DNA from: Poriferisodalis sp965208895
Lineage (GTDB): Bacteria; Actinomycetota; Acidimicrobiia; Acidimicrobiales; Poriferisodalaceae
Direction of reading: 5' to 3'
Assembly: GCF_965208895.1 (NCBI RefSeq)
Contig: NZ_OZ242363.1
Location: 3,162,001 to 3,226,000, forward strand
DNA: 64,000 nucleotides
Position numbers and translations under genes: made by a program. Positions 30,487 through 40,190 of this stretch are shown one piece after another; position 1 is the stretch's first letter; each line of letters starts with the position of its first letter. Under the pieces are notes generated by a model that saw nothing but the letters and a program-made list of their open reading frames with translations, did no database searches and was not told the origin of the DNA.

Positions 30487-32886
30487 GTGGCAGACGAGCC
30501 GTTCCGGCTGGACGAGACAGCGCCCACCGAAGGCGGCCCGTTCGGCGAGCCGATCCCGCGGCGGGAAGACAACCGGTTGCTGCGCGGACGCGGCAGCTAC
30601 ATCGCGAACATCCGCTACGACGGGCAGCTCGCGGTGGCGTTCGTGCGCAGCCCGGTCGCGCACGCTCGCATCGTGGGCATCGACACCTCAGCGGCGCTCG
30701 ACGCTCCCGGCGTGGTCGACATCGCCACGGGAGATGACGCCGACTTCGAGCACATGGCGCTGGTGGCTGAATCGGCGCTGCCAACCCACATCGCGACACC
30801 CCAGCCGGTGCTGGCGGCGCAGAAGGTCCGCTACCAGGGAGAGGCAGTCGCCGCCGTCGTCGCCACGAGTGCAGCCTTGGCGACCGATGCCGCCGAACTG
30901 GTCGAGGTCACCTACGCCGAGCTGACCTGCCACGTCGATGCTGTCGCTGCCGCAGCGGATCCGAGCGATCCAGTGCACGACATGGCTCCCGACAATCTCA
31001 TCGTCACGCGCCTGTTCGATGCCGGCGATGTCGATGGGGCCCTCGCCGATGCGCACCTGGTGATCGAGCGGGACTACCGCACAAACCGCCACGGCGGCAC
31101 GCCGATGGAGGGCCGGGGCGCGGTGGCGCTCTGGAACAGCGAACGGACCAAGCTGACATTGCATTCGACCTCGCAGGTCCCGTACCTGCACCGCAACGGT
31201 CTCGCGAAGGTGCTGGGCGTGCCCGACGGCGCCGTGCAGTTGCTCGTCGGCGACGTGGGCGGCGGCTTCGGCATCAAGGCAGTGCTGTATCCCGAGGACG
31301 CTGCGGTGGCTCAGCTCGCTCGGCGGCTCGGTCGACCGGTTGGCTGGGTCGAGACTCGCTCGGAGCATCTGCTGACAGCGCTGCACGCCCGCGACCATCA
31401 CTACACAGCGCGGGCTGGCTTCGACGCCGACGGGACGCTCATCGCGGTCGACGCCGTGCTGCACGCCAACGTGGGCGCCTACAGCGCGCCGCCGTGGACA
31501 GCAGGCATCGAACCGCTGATGGCGGGCGGGCTGCTGACCGGGCCCTACAAGCTCGGCCACTACCGCTGCGACGTGAAAGGCGTTGCCACGAACACCACGC
31601 CGACAGGCCCCTATCGCGGGGTGGCGCGGCCCGCCACGGTGTTCGTGATGGAACGCCTGCTCGACGACGCCGCCGCGGCGCTGGGCATCGACCCGCTCGA
31701 CATCCGCCGCAAGAACCTGGTGGCACCCGCGGACCTGCCGTACACCGCGCCCACCCGCTTGGTGCACGACTCGCGCACCTACCTCGACTGTCTCGAAGGA
31801 GTGGTCGAACGCGTCGGCTACGAGGATTTCCGCACGTTGCAGAAGGCATCTGGCGCGCCCGGCGGCGATGGGCGGCTGGTCGGGATCGGATTCGCTTGCT
31901 ACAACGAGCTGACCGGTCTGGGACAGAAGGCCTCGGCGGGTCCGCGGCTGCCGTTCCGCACCGGGCACGAATCGGCCAGCGTGCGCATCGACCCCGCCGG
32001 TGCCGTCACCGCGGCGATGGGGGCGACCTCCCAGGGCCAAGGCCTCGAGACGACCATGGCCCAGGTGGTGGCAGCCGAATTGGGCGTCGGCGTCGACGAC
32101 GTGTTGGTGGAGATGGGTGACACCGACCGGATCTCGTTCGGGCTGGGGGCGTTCGCCAGCCGTCAGGGCGTCATCGGCTCTGGAGCGGCCACGCTCGCAG
32201 CACGCACGGTGCGGGCCAAGGCGCTCGTCATAGCCGCGCATCTGCTGGAAGCCGAGCCGGAGTGGCTGAGCATCGACGACGGGTTCATTCACACCGCCGA
32301 CGCGCCTGCTGTGGGCGTGTCGCTGTCAGACGTCGCTGCGGTCGCCTACTTCGAGCCGCATCGCCTCCCGCCCGGCACGGAGCCGGGACTGGAGGCAACT
32401 CGCTTTTACGATCCGATCACCGGCACGTTTGCCGCGGGTGCCCAGGCGGCCGTCGTCGAGGTGGACCCCGACACCGGCGAGGTGGACGTGCAGCGCATCG
32501 TGTGCGTGGAGGACACCGGGCGCGCGATCAACCCGATGATCGTGGACGGCCAGATGCAAGGAGCCATCGCCCAGGGCGTGGGCGGGGCGCTGTACGAGCA
32601 CTTGGTGTACGACGGCAACGGGCAGCTGCAGTCGGGCACGTTCATGGACTACTTGGCAATCTCGTCCGATCGCGTGCCGCCGATCGAGCTCGGCCACATC
32701 GCCGATCCCGCCCACAACCTGAACCAGATCCGTGGCGTGGGCGAGGGCGGCACGCTCGGTCCCTATGCCGCCATAGCGAACGCAGTCTGCGATGCACTTG
32801 CCCCGCTGGGCATCACGATCGACGAGCTGCCTCTCAGCCCCGCCCGGGTCCATGCAGCGATCGTCGCTGCAGGCGCGCACCGTTAG
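30487..32886 (+). CDS. Xanthine dehydrogenase/CoxL-family molybdenum hydroxylase large subunit
   Basis: A 799-residue molybdopterin-binding subunit started at GTG 30487, 8 bp after GGAGGG. It has GEPIPRREDNRLLRGRGSYI at the N-terminus, VGGGFGIKAVLYPEDAAVAQ for cofactor binding, an active-site loop PYRGVARPAT, and GVGEGGTLGPYAAIANAV with the catalytic Glu. The loop lacks the AYxCSFR of true CO dehydrogenase, so it acts on another substrate such as an aldehyde or N-heterocycle. The usual FAD and iron-sulfur subunits are not encoded next to it. It must pair with subunits from elsewhere or be an incomplete locus. Confidence 0.92.
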   Translation: MADEPFRLDETAPTEGGPFGEPIPRREDNRLLRGRGSYIANIRYDGQLAVAFVRSPVAHARIVGIDTSAALDAPGVVDIATGDDADFEHMALVAESALPTHIATPQPVLAAQKVRYQGEAVAAVVATSAALATDAAELVEVTYAELTCHVDAVAAAADPSDPVHDMAPDNLIVTRLFDAGDVDGALADAHLVIERDYRTNRHGGTPMEGRGAVALWNSERTKLTLHSTSQVPYLHRNGLAKVLGVPDGAVQLLVGDVGGGFGIKAVLYPEDAAVAQLARRLGRPVGWVETRSEHLLTALHARDHHYTARAGFDADGTLIAVDAVLHANVGAYSAPPWTAGIEPLMAGGLLTGPYKLGHYRCDVKGVATNTTPTGPYRGVARPATVFVMERLLDDAAAALGIDPLDIRRKNLVAPADLPYTAPTRLVHDSRTYLDCLEGVVERVGYEDFRTLQKASGAPGGDGRLVGIGFACYNELTGLGQKASAGPRLPFRTGHESASVRIDPAGAVTAAMGATSQGQGLETTMAQVVAAELGVGVDDVLVEMGDTDRISFGLGAFASRQGVIGSGAATLAARTVRAKALVIAAHLLEAEPEWLSIDDGFIHTADAPAVGVSLSDVAAVAYFEPHRLPPGTEPGLEATRFYDPITGTFAAGAQAAVVEVDPDTGEVDVQRIVCVEDTGRAINPMIVDGQMQGAIAQGVGGALYEHLVYDGNGQLQSGTFMDYLAISSDRVPPIELGHIADPAHNLNQIRGVGEGGTLGPYAAIANAVCDALAPLGITIDELPLSPARVHAAIVAAGAHR

Positions 32887-32929
32887 GACGCCGCACCGGA
32901 CGCTCTCGCGCCAATATCACCGCCTGCGC

Positions 32930-32943
32930 CGCCGAGCTCGGCG
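32930..32943. terminator. Small palindrome between convergent genes
   Basis: CGCCGAGCTCGGCG is a perfect 14-bp palindrome followed by CTGTTT. It could form a 5-bp stem with an AGCT loop between the CoxL-type gene and the AlbA_2 gene. Weak evidence for termination. Confidence 0.3.
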
Positions 32944-32947
32944 CTGT

Positions 32948-34138
32948 TTAGGCATTGGAGCTCGAGCCGAGCCGGAATGTCACGCGCACGAACCTGGTCT
33001 CGGCGTCTTGCACCATTTCGGGCTCAGTGGCGTTGAAGTTGCGCATGGCGGCTCGCATGAGCGGCCAACCGCGCGCTCGCTGTTCCATGAAGCCCGACGC
33101 GAGCAGATAGTTGGCAATGGACTCGTTGCGTGAGCGGGCAGTTCCGCCTGCGCGGACTCCTTCGACGGTCATGTGGTTTGGCAAGGCGCCCGGGCTGGTC
33201 AACTCAACTCGTTCATCGAAGACGTCGAGCTGAACCGTGGAGCCAGTGATGGAGTAGTCGCGATGAGCGACAGCATTCGTCAGGGCCTCCCGCAGTGCTT
33301 CCAACGGAAGCAGGTAGCGGTCGCGTCTAGCCAAGGCGCCGTAGACCTCGAGTCGACCGAGCGATTGAAACCAGCGCACGGCCACTCGCAGTTGTTCGTC
33401 CAGGCGCCCCGTAGCGCTGGTGACTTGGAGCGATTCACCGGCACGATCGCTGCCCGCGTAGGCAGCGCATTCGATTCGGAAGTTTCTGGTCTGCGGGTAG
33501 CTCTGAGGCTCCTTTCCGAAGGCGAGGACGCCGTATAGCGTCGGCTTCAGTTCGCCGCCGATTTCCACGATGGCGTGACGATTGAGCAGATCGTCGTCTG
33601 TGTGCGGCTGGGGCTCGGCGTCGGTCTCGATTCCGAGCCTGCGCAGATAGCTTCGAAAGGACCCAAGATCGATGTCGGCACTCGTTGCTGCGCCGATAGC
33701 CCGCTCCTCCGTCAGGACGTACCCGAAGATGTTGTAGAGCTCCTGCAACTCGGTGGACGACGGCTCGACGCTGCTGCGACCGCGGCGCACCCACACGCGG
33801 CCGTCGTGACGCATCGGCTCGAAACCGCGTTGGCGGGGTACTTCGATCCAATGGACCCAGCCGTGCAGGTCTTCGTGCCGGCCGAGGCGAGCGCTGACCG
33901 GCGAACTGCATCCGCTCTGAAGAAACGATGTCAACCGCTCCTGCAGCTTCTCGCTGTCCTCGGCAACGCCGATGATCTGCTGATCGTCGCTGACCCCTAG
34001 CACGACGAGCCCACCCTCGGTGTTGGCGAATGCGCATATCGCCTTGCCAACCTTCGACTTGTCCTTGAAGTGTGGTTTGAATTCGGTGTGCTCGTCCTCG
34101 CCTTCGGCAATCCGGTTGAGGATGTCGGTCCACTCCAT
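32948..34138 (-). CDS. AlbA_2 (Schlafen-like) and ATPase-domain protein
   Basis: A 396-residue protein started at ATG 34138. The first 130 residues are an AlbA_2 domain: EHTEFKPHFKDKSKVGKAIC and FANTEGGLVVLGVSDDQQII. The C-terminal half resembles the GHKL-type ATPase fold seen in RecG-like regulators: LEALREALTNAVAHRDYS with the conserved Glu and Asn, VFDERVELTSPGALPNHMTV, then RNESIANYLLASGFMEQRA. Such proteins are annotated as transcriptional regulators or RNA-binding ATPases and appear in some defence operons. It follows the PHP/Rad50-like gene by 8 bp, so the two products very likely work together. The role is unknown. Confidence 0.85.
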   Translation of the reverse strand: MEWTDILNRIAEGEDEHTEFKPHFKDKSKVGKAICAFANTEGGLVVLGVSDDQQIIGVAEDSEKLQERLTSFLQSGCSSPVSARLGRHEDLHGWVHWIEVPRQRGFEPMRHDGRVWVRRGRSSVEPSSTELQELYNIFGYVLTEERAIGAATSADIDLGSFRSYLRRLGIETDAEPQPHTDDDLLNRHAIVEIGGELKPTLYGVLAFGKEPQSYPQTRNFRIECAAYAGSDRAGESLQVTSATGRLDEQLRVAVRWFQSLGRLEVYGALARRDRYLLPLEALREALTNAVAHRDYSITGSTVQLDVFDERVELTSPGALPNHMTVEGVRAGGTARSRNESIANYLLASGFMEQRARGWPLMRAAMRNFNATEPEMVQDAETRFVRVTFRLGSSSNA

Positions 34139-34146
34139 AGCGGGCC

Positions 34147-36912
34147 TCAGAAGCCGTACTTGAGCCGACGCAGGCGGAAGGCCTCGTCGCCTCCGTCCAC
34201 GGTCTGGACGATGGCGTTTCGCACCGTCGGCTCTTCGATGGCACCGGCGCACGCGATGTGCCCGTGCTCGGATTCGGCGTCGAGTTGAATGACCTGGTCC
34301 GCATCGCCGTTCACGACGATGTTGGCGTTGTGGGTCGCGACGACGACCTGACGGATTCCCTTGAGACGGTGAAGCGCGGGCAACAGTGTCTCAAAAAGGA
34401 AGCGATTGTCGAGATCGTCCTCAGGCTGGTCGATGACGAGCGGGCGATGGTCGTTCGTTGCAAGCAGCAACGACAACAAGAGGTTGACACGTTGACCGCC
34501 GGACAGCCTGTCGAGCGGCCGGTATTGCCCGTCCATGGTTCTGAACTCGAGCCAGTATCGATCAGGACAGCGCAGCGCAGCGAGATCACGTCGCCGGTTC
34601 GGCGTCATACAGCTCACGAACGTCTGCTGAACGGCGTCGCTCATTCCGATTTTGCTCAGGCTTCCAGCATCAAGTAGTGCGAGCAGCACTTGGGGCGAAG
34701 GAACGACTCCGTTCTTAGTGTCGTTCCACCAGCGGGTAATGCCACGTTGGCCCAAGTCTGTGACAAACGCCTCCAGTGGCTCGAAGTCTCCGTCGTTCAA
34801 GCGCCGGGCAACCATTCGCCCATCGAATCGCCGTTCGATCACATTCAGGATGCTGTCGTAGGCCAGACGTTGCTCCGCAACCAGCTCTCGCCGTTCTTGC
34901 AGTCCTTGTTCGAACGCCGAGCGGAGCCGATCGGCTGCGGCACGAATCCTGTCGAGGTTCGCTTCGTAACTGTCCAGCAGGGCCGCTTGGGCATTGAGTG
35001 CCTGAGACTCATTGATCCGCGCGCCGTCGAATCCCTGATCGGCGAGGGTCCGTTCCACTTCCGCATGTAGCTCGCCGCGCCGTGTCTCGTGTGTTCGCAG
35101 GCCAGTCCTGGCGAGGTGTTGCGCCTCGACAAGTCGGTCGCGAAGAGCTTCGGCGGCATCCGATGCCAGCTCCCACACTTGATCGAGCCGCTCCGCCTCG
35201 GCGTCGACCTGTTCTGTTGACTCGTCAACGGCTATAGAAATGACCGGGCGCCTCACCGAGTTCAGCGACGAGATGAGATCGCCAGTCTCCTGCAGGATTT
35301 CGCCTGTCGCCTTCACGGTCTCGCGCCACGAGGACGTGGATGACTCGGCACGATTCAGCTCTTCCATTCCGGCGGCGGCGAACACCCCCAATTCGGCCCG
35401 TGCTCGTGAGCTGCGATCACGCGATTGCTCGGCGTCCGCAAGCTCGTCGTCAATATCGGCAAGCCGGCTGGCAACCCTGCTGAGGTCCCGGTCGCGTGCC
35501 TGCAGGTCGCGTTCACGGCTATGGAGTTCATCCGTCAACGAAGCGTCCAACCTGGACAGGATGTGCTGTACCGCCTCCGGATCTTGGGCCAAGTGCTGCA
35601 GCTCGCCTTGCGTGTAGAACTCAGCAGGCCACCGCTCGTGCGCGTCCGCGGTCGGGTCACTGCCAGGAATGTCGAGTTCGATAGACGGTGCGCCGGCGAG
35701 AAAACGCCCGGCTGCACGCTCACCGACCTGTCGTTGCATTCGGACGTCCTGCGGCAATGGGGCGCCGACGTGCACACGCAGTCCGTCGAGGAGTGTGCTC
35801 TTTCCGGTCATGCTGCCGCCGATGACACACGTCAAGTCCGGGCTGAACTCGAATCTGACCGGCTGGGCGACATGCTCGGAGACAAAGAACGATGCCGCTC
35901 CATCCACGGTCACGGACTTGAGCCACGGGCGCTCGTTTCGCATGGCGTCGGGTCGTTCGCTCAGGTCGCTGAGCGAGCCGCCGCCGTCCAGCTCGTGGCC
36001 TGGGCGCAGGCGCGTAACACGGGCGACGAATGCCTGTCGCAGCGCCTCGATGGTTGGGTCGGCCATCTTGACCCAGACATGACGGCTGCCGATGTCCTCG
36101 AGTGAGTGTGCTGCGCTGCTGTGGAAGAAGGCCAATCGATTGGTCGATACAAACTCGTTGACCCAGGGCTTGCCTTGAAGGGCTTCATCTTCGAGAGAGT
36201 TCTTCGGGAGTTCGAGAGCCACAAGGTTGCCGATGTCGAAGTCTTCTCGTTCGACGTGTTCGCCCGGCGTGCCGAGAAGTCCTGTCTCGCCGAACGCATG
36301 CGGTGCCAGCGCAAGGCAATCCCATGGTGCAGCGTCGCTGGGCGCCCCATCGGGTCGTTGGTTGTCGCGCACGATGGCAAATGCCCCTGTGGCGCTGAGC
36401 GGAGCGGTAGCAACCCGCTTGTCGGCCCACGGTTGTCTGCCTTGCATCAGCAGGTCGAAGAGTTGCAGATACCGCTCGTGACCAATCTCGGGGTCGAACA
36501 GGAACACAAGGTCTAGGCCATCGCGCCCGTCGTTGAGTCTCGGCTTGAAACCAGGGAAGACAGCAAAAACCTGCTCGCGATATGGCGTTCCACTGTGATC
36601 GATGCCGTTGTTCCATTCTTCGACGATGTGCCAAGTGGCGCTCAGGTCGCCGGAACCGGCGAAGCGTGGGCTGCGCGGTGTGATGCCGAGCACCTGAACC
36701 CCGCTCGAAATGGCGGCGTCGAGGAACTGCTGTGCATAGGTCGAGAGCTGTTCTGACGACGGCGATGAGGCGTCAATGCCGCTTGGCAATCCTTCCGAGC
36801 GGCCGGGCGCGTCGTCGATGGTGTGAATCTGCAGGTCTGCCTTGAACCAGCGGACTCCTGGCACTTCATGACGCCAGTTGTCTGCTTGCTGGCGTACGAA
36901 TCCCACGCTCAC
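34147..36912 (-). CDS. PHP-domain protein fused to a Rad50-like ATPase (TrlF-like)
   Basis: A 921-residue protein. A PHP-type phosphoesterase domain comes first (RWFKADLQIHTIDDA at 21-35, later VQVLGITPRSPRFAG); the first His of the usual HxH is Gln. An SMC/Rad50-type ATPase follows with Walker A IGGSMTGKST (about 365-375), a long coiled coil (about 440-680), the ABC signature LSGGQRVNLLLSL, Walker B LVIDQPEDDLDN and the switch His in VVVATHNANIVV. This plan matches what I know as TrlF-family ATPases. The GTG start at 36912 overlaps the transporter stop as GTGA. With the AlbA_2 gene it forms a two-gene unit that looks like a nuclease-ATPase defence module; that is inference. Confidence 0.85.
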   Translation of the reverse strand: MSVGFVRQQADNWRHEVPGVRWFKADLQIHTIDDAPGRSEGLPSGIDASSPSSEQLSTYAQQFLDAAISSGVQVLGITPRSPRFAGSGDLSATWHIVEEWNNGIDHSGTPYREQVFAVFPGFKPRLNDGRDGLDLVFLFDPEIGHERYLQLFDLLMQGRQPWADKRVATAPLSATGAFAIVRDNQRPDGAPSDAAPWDCLALAPHAFGETGLLGTPGEHVEREDFDIGNLVALELPKNSLEDEALQGKPWVNEFVSTNRLAFFHSSAAHSLEDIGSRHVWVKMADPTIEALRQAFVARVTRLRPGHELDGGGSLSDLSERPDAMRNERPWLKSVTVDGAASFFVSEHVAQPVRFEFSPDLTCVIGGSMTGKSTLLDGLRVHVGAPLPQDVRMQRQVGERAAGRFLAGAPSIELDIPGSDPTADAHERWPAEFYTQGELQHLAQDPEAVQHILSRLDASLTDELHSRERDLQARDRDLSRVASRLADIDDELADAEQSRDRSSRARAELGVFAAAGMEELNRAESSTSSWRETVKATGEILQETGDLISSLNSVRRPVISIAVDESTEQVDAEAERLDQVWELASDAAEALRDRLVEAQHLARTGLRTHETRRGELHAEVERTLADQGFDGARINESQALNAQAALLDSYEANLDRIRAAADRLRSAFEQGLQERRELVAEQRLAYDSILNVIERRFDGRMVARRLNDGDFEPLEAFVTDLGQRGITRWWNDTKNGVVPSPQVLLALLDAGSLSKIGMSDAVQQTFVSCMTPNRRRDLAALRCPDRYWLEFRTMDGQYRPLDRLSGGQRVNLLLSLLLATNDHRPLVIDQPEDDLDNRFLFETLLPALHRLKGIRQVVVATHNANIVVNGDADQVIQLDAESEHGHIACAGAIEEPTVRNAIVQTVDGGDEAFRLRRLKYGF

Positions 36913-39845
36913 GCCCCCGACCGCTGGTTCCTAGGTTGCGACGGTACAGCCGCAGCGGGCTGCTTTGGCACCGTTGAGCTTGGCGGTGCTCCGGCTTCGG
37001 CGCTTGAGCCGAGGTAGGCGTTCACCACGGCCTCATTGACGCGGATCTCGGCCGATGTGCCCTGTGCGATGACCCGGCCGAATTCGAGCACGTAGATGTA
37101 GTCGCACACCTCGAGCACCAGACCCATGTCGTGGTCGATCAGCAAGATCGACACGCCTTCGGAAGCCACATCAAGCAGCCGCACGCCCAGTGCAATGCTC
37201 TCGGGCGTCGTCAGCCCGGCTGCGGGCTCGTCGGCGAGCATCACCCGCGGCACCGACACCAACGCCCGCGCCACGCCGACCAGCTTCTGGCTGCCGAGCG
37301 GCAGGCTTGCGGGCTTCACCTCGGTGTCGCGGTTCAACCCGACCAGCTCCATCGCCCCATCCACCCGGGACTCTTCCGCGGGTCGCGTCGGCACCACGAA
37401 ATCGGCGAGGACGGAGCCGAACGAGGAACGTTCCGCAGCGACCTGCACGTTCTCTCGCACCGTCAGATCGTCGAACAACTCGAGCGATTGCCATGTGCGC
37501 GTCAAGCCCAACCGGGCGCGAACATGGGGTGCTTCGCTGGTGAGCGGCTTCCCGCAGAAGGTGACCTGCCCTCGCGATGGGACGAAACCCGTGAGGGCAT
37601 CGACGAACGTCGTCTTGCCGGCGCCGTTCGGCCCGATGAGCCCGACGATCTCGCCCTCACGGATCCGCAGCGATGCTCCGTCTACCGCCTTCAGGCCGCC
37701 GAATCGAACCGTCAGATCGGTGACATCCAGCACGACGGGTGCATCTTCGAAGCTTCGGGGGCGCACCTTGCGCCGGTAGCGCGATGCTGCTGGGACCTCG
37801 CCGGGAGACTCTGCGGCATCGGCGGCAAACACAGTGCCGAACTCGCCGCCGCGGACCGCGGCCCTGGCGCGCCTGCCTGCCCGAACCGCCTTGAACCGTG
37901 CGAGGTTCTGCCGGTACGCGCCGGCAAGGCCCTCGGGAAAGAAGATGGCGGTGACCACGAGTGCCACACCAGCCGAGAACTGGTACCAGCGGCCGAGCTC
38001 GGCGATCCGGTCGGCGGTGATGTAGACGATGCCGAGCGGCGCGAACAGCCCGGCGATGATTGCTCCGGCGACGCTCGTGATGCCGCACAGGTACGCCAGC
38101 GCCAGGAAACTCAAGCCGATCAGTACGGCGAAGCTCTCTGCGGACAGCTGGCCCCTGCTGTAGCCGATGAATGCGCCGCCGAGGCCGGCGAGGAACGACG
38201 CGATCCCGAACGCCAGCATCTTGGTCTTGGCCACCGAGATGCCGATCGACGCCCCGGCCCGCTCATTCGAGCGCACGGCCAGGAACCGGCGCCCCGTCGC
38301 GCTGCGCGCCAGGTTTCCCACGGCGATCGCGCACACGGTCACCACCGCGACCACCAAGAGCCCGAATTCCATGCGCGCGAAATTCCTGCCTTCGCGGATG
38401 GACAGGTCGACACCGAAGAGCGACGGCCCTGAGATCGGGTTGCCATACAGGCCGGTGATGGCGGTGTTGCGGAATACGAATTCCTCGAGCGCCACGGCAC
38501 CCGCCAGCGTGACCACAGCAAGCTGCGCGCCGCGGATCCGCAGGGCGGAGATACCCACCACGAGGCCGAATCCGGTGGCCATGAGTGCCGCCAGCAGCAG
38601 GGAGATGGGAAACGGGATGCCGAGGGAGTCGCCCAGCTTGCTGAGCGCAAAGCCTGACGCCCCTGCGATCGCGGCTTGGGCCAGCGAGATCTGGCCGACG
38701 AGGCCGGTCAGCACCACCAGCGACAGCATGACGATGGTCATGATCATGCTGGTGATGATTCCGATGCGATAGCTGCCTTGCGTCACCACGGTCAGCACGA
38801 TCGCGGCCACCACGGCGGCTGTCACCACACCGGGGCGCATCTTCGGCCTCACCACTTCGGGCAGGGAATCGGCTTCGACAGCACCGCGGGACGGCAGGGT
38901 GTGACCCAAGCCGAACAGGGCGAGCACGATGACGCCGAACGGAAGCGCATGGGAAATCCCGGTGATGGCCCAGTCGGGCCACCACGGGTTGGTGGTCTGG
39001 TACACGACGATCGACTGGAAGATGCCGAGGCCGAACCCCGCCGTCACGCTGACCGCAATCGACAGCAGGCGACCGATGACCGCCGCGGCCAGCGCGGGCA
39101 CGATCGCGAGGATGTAGGTCAGCGGGCTCAAGGTGACGATCGGCGAGGTCAGGATGACGATGAAACCGACGACGGTGCTCGAGAGCACCCACGTGGCGCC
39201 CGCCAGCACCTGCGGCGAGTAGCGGGCCAGGCTGACCGCCCGCTCGTTCTCGGTGGACGCCCGCGTGGCGAGCCCCAGTCGCGTGAAGCGAAACCATGCC
39301 CACGCCGCCACGGCAGTCGCCAGCACGACGGCGGTGAGCCACAGGCGGTCGCGAGAGAAGCTGATGCCGGCGAAGCTCACCGGCTCGTTCGGCAGGATCG
39401 GAGCGACGACGCGTGCTGTGCTCGTGAAGTGCATCACGATCATGGCTTGGATCACGAGCAGCACGCCCACCGACGCCACGACGCGGGCCAGGATCGGGGC
39501 GCGTCGAAGCGGTCGGAAAACCAGGAAGTGCACCATCAGGCCGATGAGGCTGCACGACAGCACGGCGAGCACGATCGCCACCGCGAACGGCACCGTGCCC
39601 GAACTGCCGCCGAGTCCGATCCGATTGCGCAGGACCACCACCGGCAGCACGAGGTCGCCGGTTCGGGCGAGCTCGTCGTAGACGTAGGCCCCCCACATCG
39701 CCATGGCCCCGGTGGCGAAGTTGATGACGCCCGTGCCCCGGTATGTGATGACCAAGCCCATCGACAGCGCTGCGTAGATGCAGCCGAATCCCAGGCCGAC
39801 GATCGCGAAGAGGAGGTACTGATTCACCTCAGACCGGCCGATCAC
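36909..39845 (-). CDS. Fused LivH-LivM-LivG branched-chain amino acid type ABC transporter, copy 1
   Basis: A 978-residue fusion of three usually separate subunits. Residues 1 to about 310 are LivH-like (LLFAIVGLGFGCIYAALSMG, TYRGTGVINFATGAMAMWGA). About 325-640 are LivM-like (GLVGQISLAQAAIAGASGFA, LAVRSNERAGASIGISVAKT). After a polar linker the LivG-like ATPase has GPNGAGKTTF, an unusual signature LPLGSQKLVGVARALV, Walker B VMLADEPAAGL and LLIDHDMGLV. The start may be GTG 39845 or GTG 39827, which aligns with the paralogue at 60913. No livF or substrate-binding gene lies next to it, and its C-terminus has a 30-residue Pro/Ala/Ser tail absent from the paralogue. It overlaps the PHP gene by 4 bp. 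Confidence 0.92.
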   Translation of the reverse strand: MIGRSEVNQYLLFAIVGLGFGCIYAALSMGLVITYRGTGVINFATGAMAMWGAYVYDELARTGDLVLPVVVLRNRIGLGGSSGTVPFAVAIVLAVLSCSLIGLMVHFLVFRPLRRAPILARVVASVGVLLVIQAMIVMHFTSTARVVAPILPNEPVSFAGISFSRDRLWLTAVVLATAVAAWAWFRFTRLGLATRASTENERAVSLARYSPQVLAGATWVLSSTVVGFIVILTSPIVTLSPLTYILAIVPALAAAVIGRLLSIAVSVTAGFGLGIFQSIVVYQTTNPWWPDWAITGISHALPFGVIVLALFGLGHTLPSRGAVEADSLPEVVRPKMRPGVVTAAVVAAIVLTVVTQGSYRIGIITSMIMTIVMLSLVVLTGLVGQISLAQAAIAGASGFALSKLGDSLGIPFPISLLLAALMATGFGLVVGISALRIRGAQLAVVTLAGAVALEEFVFRNTAITGLYGNPISGPSLFGVDLSIREGRNFARMEFGLLVVAVVTVCAIAVGNLARSATGRRFLAVRSNERAGASIGISVAKTKMLAFGIASFLAGLGGAFIGYSRGQLSAESFAVLIGLSFLALAYLCGITSVAGAIIAGLFAPLGIVYITADRIAELGRWYQFSAGVALVVTAIFFPEGLAGAYRQNLARFKAVRAGRRARAAVRGGEFGTVFAADAAESPGEVPAASRYRRKVRPRSFEDAPVVLDVTDLTVRFGGLKAVDGASLRIREGEIVGLIGPNGAGKTTFVDALTGFVPSRGQVTFCGKPLTSEAPHVRARLGLTRTWQSLELFDDLTVRENVQVAAERSSFGSVLADFVVPTRPAEESRVDGAMELVGLNRDTEVKPASLPLGSQKLVGVARALVSVPRVMLADEPAAGLTTPESIALGVRLLDVASEGVSILLIDHDMGLVLEVCDYIYVLEFGRVIAQGTSAEIRVNEAVVNAYLGSSAEAGAPPSSTVPKQPAAAVPSQPRNQRSGA

Positions 39846-40190
39846 TCATCTGGGAATGCTCGCAGATGGGCGTGAGGTGTCGTAGTGCTTGTTCTGTGTC
39901 TCGCTCTTCTTTCCCGTCCTCGTGAGAATCTGGGCGCCCGAGCGCGGCTCGGGTCCAGGTGTGTCACCGGCCGCGTCACGCGCGGGTCGCGGGTTGGTGC
40001 GCGACGGCCGCTGGGTCTCATCGCAGCTTGCTGGCCCACGTCTGCGCCGTGGCACTGCTGGTGTGGCAGATGGGCCGCGTGTCGCGTACACCGGTGTTTG
40101 CTTGACGTAGTGTTCGGGTGCTCGGGACGGGATCGTGGTGCGGTTCGGTCTGATGCGACACAGACATAGCGACGCTCAAGGACGGTGGTC
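39846..40190. other. Divergent intergenic region between transporter and GLUG protein genes
   Basis: About 345 bp without a convincing gene. It should hold promoters for both directions; TTGACG at 40102-40107 is a -35-like box facing the GLUG gene, but I see no good -10. AAGGA at 40178 is the ribosome binding site for the GLUG gene. Confidence 0.4.

Noticed and set aside
30487..32886. CO dehydrogenase large subunit (form I CoxL)
   Set aside because: The AYxCSFR active-site loop is absent; the PYRGVARP loop and lack of CoxM/CoxS neighbours argue against CO oxidation.
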